A stretch of 64,000 nucleotides of DNA from Epichloe hybrida. Its lineage: Eukaryota > Ascomycota > Sordariomycetes > Hypocreales > Clavicipitaceae. The notes under the pieces were generated by a model. It was not told where the DNA came from and did no database searches. It saw only the letters and a program-made list of their open reading frames with translations. Shown piece after piece: positions 12,411 to 20,121 of this stretch. The stretch covers positions 992,001-1,056,000 of the forward strand of contig JAFEKR010000011.1 in the NCBI GenBank assembly GCA_019022495.1, in the 5' to 3' direction. Position 1 is the stretch's first letter, and every line of letters begins with the position of its first letter. The translations under genes and the position numbers were made by a program.

Positions 12411-12530
12411 TAAGTAATCTTAGTAATCTTAGTAATCTTAGTAATACTAGTAATATTAGTAATATTAGTATTATAAGCTATTATAAGCTATTATAAGCTA
12501 TAATAAGTATAATAAGCTACTTATATTAAG
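12411..12530. repeat. Short tandem repeats inside the RIP island
   Basis: Consecutive 9-mers of the type AGTAATCTT, AGTAATACT and AGTAATATT are followed by ATAAGCTATT repeated three times and ATAAGTAT-like units. Part of the inner element's unique core. Confidence 0.8.
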
Positions 12531-13298
12531 TTTACTAGTAGTTTTTTTTATAGTTTTTTTAAAATAAGTAATAATAATAATTTATAGAAATATAAAATAA
12601 TTTATAGAAATAGTAAATAATATAATAAGAAGGTTTTTCTTTAAGTTATATTAGGGAAATAAAGTATTAAGTTAAATAGTATTATTAAAAAAGTATAATA
12701 TTATATATAACCTTACTTAGTTATAATAAAATTATAAAAATAATATAATATTATAAATTCTATAACTAATTTAATAAAATAGGTAATAATAAAAGCTTTT
12801 ATATAACTAGCTTTCTTTTAACCTTATAAATACTAATAACTAATAAAAAGTCTAATACTATATTTATAGTGTTTGTAGTTAGTGTAGTTTAGGGAAAAAA
12901 ATTTATAGTGTAATGTATTGTAGTTTTTTTTTTTATAGTTAGTATAATATAGTTTTTTTTTCCTTATAGTTAGTGTAGTTTGTAGTGTAGTTACTACACT
13001 ACACTACAAATACTACACTATACTACACGGTGCAATACTCTGCTTATAATAGATAATAAGATTAATAATTAACTAAATATCCTAAAGGCCTAAGAGTTAA
13101 TAGATTAATCCCTTAGAAGTCTAATAAGCCTATAACTAGAATGCTAGCCTATTTTCCTTTAGTATACTCTAGAGTTATGCCTCTTTACTTAAATAGCTTA
13201 TATAAGTTAGCTTAAGAAGTAAGGGGCTATATTATCTATAGGAATGTCTTTTCTTATAATACCTAGCTTATTTATAGTTATATTTAACTACTAATTAG

Positions 13299-13578
13299 TA
13301 TTAGTTACACTAAGGAATATTACACTAGTGTAAAGGGTTAAATTTAATAATAGTAATAAAGTTAATAATAATAGCTAAGAAAGAGAGAAGGAGAGAAATC
13401 TAGCTAGGAGAGAAAGTAAGCAAAAAAAGAGGAAAAGTAAGGTAATAGTGTGAAGCTACTATAAGCAGTGTAGGGTTACCTGCGATATAGCTAATCGCAT
13501 TATGTGCATCCCTTTAGTAAACCTATAACTTAGCCATGGCTAGACTAACTATTGTCCGAGGGTCCGGAGGAAGCCACA
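13299..13578. repeat. Right LTR, 280 bp
   Basis: Same length and order as the left LTR. Here the outer (right) half is the better preserved one (TGTCCGAGGGTCCGGAGG), mirroring the left copy. It is followed at 13579-13583 by the AATAA target duplication. Confidence 0.93.
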
Positions 13579-13871
13579 AATAAGGTACCTTTACAAACGT
13601 TTTTAAGCAACAAAACACAGCTCCGAATATTAGCAACACTCCTTACATCGTGTCCTTGCCGAGACCAGTATGAACATTAATCAAATAAAAATCGTCCCTC
13701 TCCTGTATTGCTTTATTCTTTCATGTTTCTCTTTTCTTAGCTCTTCCTTTCTTTCCCCTTTGCTTTTCCTCCTAACTAACTGGTTTAACCGGAGGTTTCA
13801 CCTGCCTTCGCCCACTTAAACGTCCTGTCGCCATTATCTTAACACTAGTTCCAGTAGTCTTCACCCTAGAG

Positions 13872-14282
13872 TCAGTATGATGCCTCTGCACTCGAGACGA
13901 TTGCCTCCTCCGTTTGCAACAGACCATTCGCGTTCAATGCTAGAATTGTTTCATTTGTCCACTCTTGACAGCGACGCAAGGGTTCTTTCGGATACAACCG
14001 CTTTGGCCCATCGAATTGCTTCAATGGTGGCGGAACACCTCGGCAGACGCCCTCGATATATTGAAAATTACCGGCTGTAACCCAGCCAAGTAGGGTCTTG
14101 TCGACAAAGGTTACCGAATCTTCAGGGCGTTTAGCTGCCTTTGTCTCGAACCTCATCCCGTTCTGTATATCTCCCGTCACGTGGAATACTACCCCGCCGC
14201 CACTGGCATCTGTTTCGACAAAAATGGCATTGTGATTGCGAGGAGCACCAAGAGAAGCCACTTTGTAAATGCAGTACGACAT
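13872..14282 (-). CDS. Uncharacterised small fungal protein (136 aa)
   Basis: Intact single-exon ORF with an ATG at 14282. It has coding character and ordinary base composition despite lying only 290 bp from the RIP island. Motifs visible are GAPRNHNAIFVETD near the N-terminus, GGGVVFHVTGDIQNGMRFE, and a C-terminal YIEGVCRGVPPPLKQFDG followed by KEPLRRCQEWT. From memory this pattern recurs in multi-copy uncharacterised proteins of Hypocreales; no function is known to me. There is no signal peptide or membrane segment. It could be an accessory-genome protein; its neighbours are transposon remnants and give no functional clue. Confidence 0.7.
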   Translation of the reverse strand: MSYCIYKVASLGAPRNHNAIFVETDASGGGVVFHVTGDIQNGMRFETKAAKRPEDSVTFVDKTLLGWVTAGNFQYIEGVCRGVPPPLKQFDGPKRLYPKEPLRRCQEWTNETILALNANGLLQTEEAIVSSAEASY

Positions 14283-15124
14283 TGCCGTGGCCTTACTAGA
14301 TCCTTATGGCTGCCCGAATTTATCGGCATCATAGGCGCAGGGAAAGCGTCGGTATCCGCCCGGGCTAACTGTTATCCGCTTCCGTTTTTTTTTACTAACT
14401 TGCGAACGATTTGACGATTTAACTGATTTGACCGACCGACTGACTGACGATTTGACCGACTAACTGACTACTGACGATTTGACGATTTAACTGACTGACT
14501 GACTAACTGACTTTTTGACTGATTTGACGATTTAACGATTTGACTGACTGACTGACTGACTGACGATTTGACTGACGATTTGACTGACTAATCTGCCCCC
14601 CCCCCCCCCCAGAACCGGGCGGTCAAGAGAGGCAGAAAAAAAATTATTAACTAGTCGCCGAAGAGTATTTCGCGTCTGACTTATCAGAAGAGACGTCTCC
14701 ACAGGATAACCTTATTTTAATATAGGGAAAGCGGGAAGCTTCGCTCTACCCTCTTGCCTTGCCTTGCTATGACGCAAAACGCAGGCAAAGCTCTGCTTTC
14801 CCTGATTATTTCGTGCCTAAGTAGACGTCAGTTAAAAAGATGTCTAGTAGAATATGCCAAGACAAGAGAACACGACAGCTTGGTTGATTTTATAAGCAAG
14901 AAATTTAGCGGCAAACTGCTTGAATTAGCGATGAAGTTAATTAACCGCCGTCCATGTGTGAATTGCCCGGGGCGCAGTGAGTTTTTGCTGGGTGCGCAGG
15001 GTACCCCTTTTTTTATATTTTTTTCGGCGGTCAGGCCCGCCGCCACACCCCACAGTACGTTTACAATAAACTGGCAGCTTTTACGGATTAATCCGTACTG
15101 AACACCAAAAGCCCCGGCTAGACA
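14283..15124. other. Repeat-rich spacer
   Basis: Holds the GACT/GACGATTT tract (14400-14593), a C16 run just after it, and a weak ORF fragment around 14770-15100 (a ~100-aa frame from ATG 14770 with no recognised motif). A perfect 16-bp palindrome TACGGATTAATCCGTA lies at 15083-15098. No gene called. Confidence 0.5.
14400..14593. repeat. Degenerate tandem tract of GACT and GACGATTT units
   Basis: About 190 bp made almost only of the words GACTGACT, GACGATTT and GATTTAACT in irregular order. Strand-asymmetric low-complexity DNA. Confidence 0.85.
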
Positions 15125-15397
15125 CGAGTACGTAAACGCGCAGTAACGGATTTTTAACCGCGTAGTAGTAACTAAACCTAAAATAAATAATAAATAGCGC
15201 TAGTTAATATATAATAATAATAATAAGTATAAGTATAAGGAATTTATAAAGAAAGTATAGTATATAGTCCTAAGTATATATAAAATTAAAGAGGTACTTT
15301 CCTTATAAAAATGCGTATAAAGGGACCTTATAGGCTTAGTTACTGCTGCGCGTTTAGAATTCCATTGCTACAGTGAGTGTACGCGTTTACATACTCG
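15125..15397. mobile_element. 273-bp MITE-like element with ~55-65 bp terminal inverted repeats
   Basis: The ends are inverted copies of CGAGTACGTAAACGCG (15125-15140) and CGCGTTTACATACTCG (15382-15397, one mismatch). Further in, the arms still pair: AACCGCGTAGTAGTAACTAAACCT on the left matches the reverse complement of AGGCTTAGTTACTGCTGCGCGTTT on the right, after a small indel. The centre is AT-rich. No coding capacity. No exact target duplication recognised. A truncated relative lies at 7051. Confidence 0.7.
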
Positions 15398-15801
15398 CTA
15401 AAGCGGCAGCGAGATCTGCAAGCAAAGATAAGATTTGCATATCATGATAACCTCATGCGATGTTCACACTACATACACTACGGAGTAGTAGATGGCGATA
15501 ACCACAGACAGGCGGCAGTACCGGCTACCATGTCGATCGACGCCACATTTTATGAGAATCACGAGACCAATTGTGAGCTCAGCCACTCTGCACTCTGCAG
15601 CTCCAGCCACATGTGGCTGCGCCAGCGCGGCCATGTTTTGACGCCTTGTTGTTGACGCACCTCCCACCAGTCGCGCGCGCGCTGACCGAACCTTCACGAA
15701 CAAACAGCTCCATGACACATGTTTCTTGGCAACGCCTTCGCAACTTCAACCCTCTGCATTCGCTTGGCTCTCTCTTCCAAGCTCCATCAGACTCCGCCGA
15801 A
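15398..15801. other. Promoter and leader region of the HP1 gene
   Basis: About 400 bp of mixed composition ending in a CT-rich leader. One TACGGAGTA word at about 15479. No other feature seen. Confidence 0.45.
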
Positions 15802-17001
15802 ATGCCTCCAGGTACGTCGGACATTCAATGCGACTGCAACGTCAGCTCCAGTCCAGTAGCGCCAGTCTTCACGTTGCGAAAACCACCGTCACAACGCCGG
15901 CAGCGCGCCATCTGACAAGCCCCTAGCTCTGAGCGATGAAGAGAACTCCGACCGGGAGATGCAGCCGTCTGCAGCTCGTTCCGCCCGCAGTTCACGATCT
16001 GCTGCCGACGATGCTGTGATTCAAGACGAACCTGCAGCCACCGCCGCCGCCGCCGCCGCCGCCACGCCAGACGTTGCCGGAAGCAATGGCAGTGAAGACG
16101 AAGACAACGAGGGAGAAGACATGGAAGAGGACGAGTATGTAACGGCTGTGCTGGCTCATTGCAGGAGTCCAATGACTGACATTGATCCAGGTTCATCGTC
16201 GAGTCGATCAAGAACCACATGATTGATGAGGATGTGAGTGTGCCACTAGGCCCGATGAGTCGGCGTGAGCATCATCGAGCTGACAGGATCATGCAGGGAA
16301 CACTGAAATTCCAGGTCAAATGGGAAGGATATGATTCCAAGAAGGATCTAACCTGGGAACCAGAGGAAAATCTGGAGTGAGTACATGATGTACAATCTGG
16401 GGTAGTGAGCGATGAAAGAATCACGCTGACTGTGGGTGTCAAAAAAAAAAAAACAGGGAAACGGCGCACATAATCCTGGATGAGTATTTCGAAGCCATTG
16501 GCGGAAGAGAAAAGATCTTTGAACAGACAGAAAAGGCGGCAAGAGGTAAGAAGAGAGGGAGAGGCGCATCCAATGCGGGCGGCAATGCAACAAAACGTTC
16601 ACGAAGGAACGGCACGCATCCAGCGGACTCGACGCCTCCCGCATCGGCACCAAAGGAATGGGCACCTCCGGCTGGGTCTTGGGAGGAAGAGATTGCCACC
16701 ATTGACGCTTGTGAGGAAGAAAGCAGCGGCCGGCTCCTTGTCTATCTTATTTGGAAAAACGGCATGAAGACCAAGCATGACACTGCAATCATTTACAAGA
16801 AATGTCCACAAAAGGTAGGCTCTCTCTTTCTCTCTCTCTGTCTCTCTCACACACACACACACATCCGACCTTCTATTGGGTCAGGGGGCCGTGAAATGGG
16901 AGGTGCAAGTATTGTTGGCTGACGGCTGTGATGAAAACCAGATGCTGCAATTTTATGAGAGACATGTGAAAATCATCAGAGACGACGCCAAATCGGTCTG
17001 A
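15802..17001 (+). CDS. Heterochromatin protein 1 (chromodomain plus chromo shadow domain)
   Basis: Reader of H3K9 methylation in heterochromatin; orthologue of Neurospora HPO and Aspergillus HepA. My six-exon model is 15802-15811, 15927-16134, 16191-16233, 16297-16376, 16457-16814 and 16885-17001 (271 aa). All junctions are in phase with GTACGT, GTATGT, GTGAGT or GTAGGC donors. The chromodomain (about residues 71-125) reads EFIVESIKNHMIDEDGTLKF, then QVKWEGYDSKKDLTWEPEENL, with the aromatic positions expected for methyl-lysine binding. A basic hinge (KKRGRG...KRSRR) precedes a chromo shadow domain (about 188-265) with YLIWKNG and QMLQFYERHV. The first exon is only 10 nt (Met-Pro-Pro plus one base), which is the least certain part. 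The third intron ends in 13 A's before CAG. Confidence 0.92.
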
Positions 17002-17912
17002 GGAATTCGAGGAAAGACGAGGGCGGTTAAGGAGTAATTTTGTTCCATCTTGGTCGATTTTTCTTTCTTCTTCTTCACGTTACCGAGACTGTGTGTTCGT
17101 CGATTGGGGGCTCATGGAAAGGGTCGTCGTGTTCTGCCCCTTTCTGATGGCTTAGGGATTGCACGAGAATGCCTGGGCCCGGAGCCGGAGCCGGAGGGCC
17201 GTTCACCCTGGGGCGGAGACTGGAGAGCTTACATGAACTTTTGAAAATGGCTTCTTGTTCAGAGAATTGGAAAGTGATGCAATGCATTGTGCTTTACCGT
17301 GAGGAAAAGGGTGTCGCGACATGCATCGGGCACTCGGTGCAGAGGGGGTTGGGTTGGGGGCCCATCAGGTCTCACCAGGCCCCACAGCAGCGGCCTGAGC
17401 CCCTGTAATATCCCCTGTATCTCCCACCCGAGGCTGCCAGGGACATCCTCCAGCCATGCCAATTTTTTTTTTTTTTTTTTTTTTTTCGTCCATCGACTTT
17501 GGTCGTATGTAAAGCCGGTGGCGGGGCAACCAACTATATATCAGCAACTCCAACGCCTCGCACTCTCTGCTCTGCTCTCTCCATTCCAGTCAGTCTGCCC
17601 AGTTTGCGAATTATCCGTCCGATTGTCTCTTCTTTCCCGCCGAGGAATATCCAATTTGGCTTGGCGTGGCTTCCAGAACCCGGCTCCAACATCTCCCGCG
17701 CTTCAGTGCCCGGGGATATCCCCCCACCTTGTTACGTCCGGCCCGACCTGCGAATAGCTTCAACTGCACATCCAGACGTCGTTGGCCACACCCCAATACA
17801 ATACACCATCATTTTTTTTGTGTTCAACATAGCATCATCCCTCCAATTTAACCCTAAGAAACCGTCCGCTTCCGCTGTCCGCTGTCCGCTTTCCGCTGCC
17901 AATCCCGCCACA
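17002..17912. other. Intergenic region with T24 tract
   Basis: About 900 bp. A 24-T run occupies 17463-17486, followed by CT-rich DNA that probably forms the leader of the small gene at 17913. No ORF with convincing coding character. Confidence 0.45.
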
Positions 17913-18080
17913 ATGGTGCAACGAAACCACGTCATCGCCATCATCATCATCGTCCTCTTCGTCGTCCTCTTCGCCGTCTCATTCGGCATCTACAAGGTCG
18001 TCCATTTCGTCAGGAGAGATCTGAGCGTCACGTCCAGCGAGAGCAGCAGCAGCCGCGGCTCGCAGTCGATAGTCGACTAG
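17913..18080 (+). CDS. Small single-pass membrane protein (55 aa)
   Basis: The ATG at 17913 lies in a good context (CCACAATGG). The 55-residue product has a short N-terminus (MVQRNH) and a strongly hydrophobic helix, VIAIIIIVLFVVLFAVSFGI, then a basic stop-transfer KVVHFVRRD and a Ser-rich tail. This is a tail- or signal-anchored single-pass architecture with the basic side after the helix. I do not recognise the family. A long CT-rich leader upstream and compact size suggest a real short gene, but a random hydrophobic ORF cannot be excluded. Confidence 0.55.
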   Translation: MVQRNHVIAIIIIVLFVVLFAVSFGIYKVVHFVRRDLSVTSSESSSSRGSQSIVD

Positions 18081-18907
18081 GCTGGCTAGGAGGAGACGCT
18101 GGTGAATCGAGAGGAATTTCTTGGTCCCCTTGGCGAATTGGGGTTCCATTACTGCAGAATGCCGACGGGTCTCGGTCTGGAATATATCAGGAGCGGGGGT
18201 CCATACGGCGACGAGGCTGTTGTTCATGGATAGCATTTTGGAAAAGCGGCGTGAGCTTTATTTTTTTTTTTTTTTTGGGGGGGGGGGGGAACTGCATCGG
18301 GAACGAAATGGCTTGGTTTTGGGGTTTTCTCATCTGTGGGCATGCATTACAATGGGCATTTCATGACAAATTGGGAATGGATGGGAATGGGCTTCATGAC
18401 AAATACGATGTTGGGAATGGGATGAATGGGCTTGTTAAAGGGTATATATAGAGCTGCGGGCGCGTTGGGAGAAAATATCATCTTCGTTCGTTCGTGCAAA
18501 GGGTTTGGCTGTTCCACCCACTCGGTAGACGGCAAGCAAATACCTTGGGTTATTCAGACCGTGTTTAGTCCGTAGGCGTGTTCAAGATATCCTGCTTGGT
18601 GCCGCCAAATGCCCATCATGACAAGTCAGGCATGCCGGGGCATAGAAGTGATGAGCCAAAGGAATGGCTTGGCGGGACTATGTTTCCGTGGTCGGGACCA
18701 AGGGATAATACATACAAACACTCTTTTGGGCAATTTACGTGCACATGTTTACTCTTGTCTTGCCATGTCACTCATGAACAGGTATATGTGACACAAGGTT
18801 GTTCAAAAGCACTAATTTAGCGAGTCCAAGTCGCTAAGCTAAATGTCCTCGACAAGCTCAAGGGGCAAACGACAAAACAAGCAAAGCATACTCAGCCATG
18901 ACATGAA
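18081..18907. other. Intergenic region, nothing coding seen
   Basis: About 830 bp holding a T/G homopolymer junction near 18260-18290 and repeated GGGAATGG/TTCATGACAAAT words around 18350-18425. No gene recognised. Confidence 0.45.
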
Positions 18908-20121
18908 TCAGTCGTCCAGACCGTCGCCGTCCTCTTGGGCGAGTGCGCTGACCTCCTGAGCAGCAGCGACGTCGTCGGTGGTGGTGGCACTGGCCTCGGT
19001 CGCAGCGGGCTCTTCCTGCTGCTCGTTTCCATCTCCATCCGCAAAGGCGGATACATCGTCGGTGGCCTCAGCAGCCTCAAAGGCCGCACCGTCGTCGGCC
19101 TGTGCCTGTGGCTCGGCGGGCGCGGCGGCCTCGGCCTCGACGCTTCCCTCGTCGCGGCTGAAGACGGCAGCTTCTTCATCATCCGCGGCCGCGGCAAAGA
19201 CTCCGGAGTCTTCGCCCTCCTGGCGAGCAAAGAGGATGGCAGCATCATCGGCAGTGTCATCGGCAGCGGCGTCCCCGTCCCGCTTCACGAAAACAAAGTC
19301 CGCGCCACGCTCCTGGAGGAAGTCCTCAACGCCACTGAAGGGCTGGAAGGAGTCGAGCTGTTCCTGGCGCTTGATGAAACGATCGGGCACGCCGCGGACC
19401 TGCTCGTCTACCTGGTCCAGATCGGTGCGGCGGTGGTTGTGGTTGCTCTGCGTCTTTCTGTTGTTCTTGTTGTTCTTGGCGTTGGCCCTGGCCGCCCCCC
19501 CTCTCTTGCCGCCCTTCTTGCCTCTTTTGCCGCCCTTCCTGGCCCTTGTCCTGGTGCCCTTCTTGCCTCTTTTGCCGCCCTTCTTGGCCCTTGTCCTGGT
19601 GCCCTTCCTGACCCTTCTCTTGCCACCCTTCTTGCCTCGGCGTTTGCCACGTTTCTTGGCTGCCTGTGCTTTCCCTCCTTTTCCTCTTCTGCTGAGGGCG
19701 TCGTCGCTGGCGCCATTGTCTTCGCCGTCGTTGCCGGTCTGGACGTCTTTACCGGCATCCTTGTTGCCGGGTTGGACGCCCGCAGTAGAGGGTGGTGGTG
19801 GTGGGGTTTTGTTGTCGCCGTCACTCACGTTGCCGACTCCGTTGGCCGGAATGCTGGAATCATTGCCATTATTGGAACCGCGAGCGCCAAGGGCTCCGGC
19901 GAATTCGGCGACGCCAGAGGTATCTGGTTGGTTGGTTGGTTGTCAGTAGAGTCTTCTCGTCTTCTCCCGTCTCTTCGGTATGGGGTTGGGGGAGGGAGGG
20001 CTCAGAAGAGGCAAAACTTACGCTGGTCATCCTGTCCCTCATCGACAGAAGTAGCAGGCAGAGCGGTGGCGAGCTGGGTCGAGATGACCACGGCATAGGT
20101 GAAGAGCTCGGAGACCTTCAT
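18908..20121 (-). CDS. Predicted secreted basic-repeat protein with acidic tail and Kex2-like sites
   Basis: Two exons, 20121-20022 and 19923-18908. The intron has donor GTAAGT and an acceptor after an ACCAACC run, and stays in phase; product 371 aa. It opens with MKVSELFTYAVVISTQLATA, a classical signal peptide with a likely cut near ALP/A. Residues about 111-199 are extremely Lys/Arg/Gly-rich, with tandem copies of KKGGKRGKKGTRTRA-like units. The C-terminal hundred residues are acidic and Ala-rich. Dibasic sites (RFIKR/QEQ, VFVKR/DGD) between the two halves look like Kex2 cleavage sites, so the precursor may be cut into a polycation and an acidic part. No known domain. Surface/adhesion, effector or nucleic-acid-binding roles are speculation. 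Confidence 0.8.

Larger units (their letters stand above)
9829..13042. mobile_element. Inner element with ~0.5 kb imperfect terminal inverted repeats
   Basis: The outer ends are inverted copies of CAGAGTATTG (9829-9838 and 13033-13042). Inside each end lie clustered TAGTGTAGTT-type words with T-tracts (about 9840-10055 and 12866-13025). The reverse complement of about 12555-12850 follows 10080-10340 closely, sharing AGAAAGCTAGTTATAT and AAAACCTTCT, so the arms total about 500 bp each. CAG...CTG ends are seen in hAT-type DNA transposons, and long arms resemble foldback elements. No transposase frame survives RIP and I could not find a clean target duplication, so superfamily is open. Confidence 0.65.
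7117..13578. mobile_element. RIP-degraded LTR retrotransposon with nested insertions
   Basis: A 6,462-bp unit bounded by two 280-bp direct repeats (7117-7396 and 13299-13578). The LTRs begin TG (TA in the mutated right copy) and end CA (TA in the mutated left copy), and the unit is flanked by the identical pentamer AATAA (7112-7116 and 13579-13583), a standard 5-bp target site duplication. The interior is extremely AT-rich, almost without CA, TG or CG dinucleotides, and closed in all frames; this is the RIP signature (CpA to TpA on both strands). A pyrimidine-rich run (TCTCTTTTCTTT) lies just inside the left LTR. It could be the polypurine tract of an element reading on the minus strand, but orientation is inference. 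Without the inner element (9829-13042) only about 3.2 kb remains, shorter than an intact Copia or Gypsy element. Confidence 0.9.

Noticed and set aside
12411..12530. Regular short repeats resembling a CRISPR array
   Set aside because: Units are 9-10 bp with no spacers, in a eukaryotic RIP island; simple tandem repeats.
14770..15101. Possible gene of about 100 aa
   Set aside because: Ends in AT-rich repeats and poly-T coding for Phe runs; no motif. May be a gene fragment but cannot be supported.
18935..20098. 387-codon ORF on the plus strand
   Set aside because: Antisense shadow of the GC-rich basic-repeat gene; its frame has only repetitive Gly/Ala/Leu composition and no exon signals.
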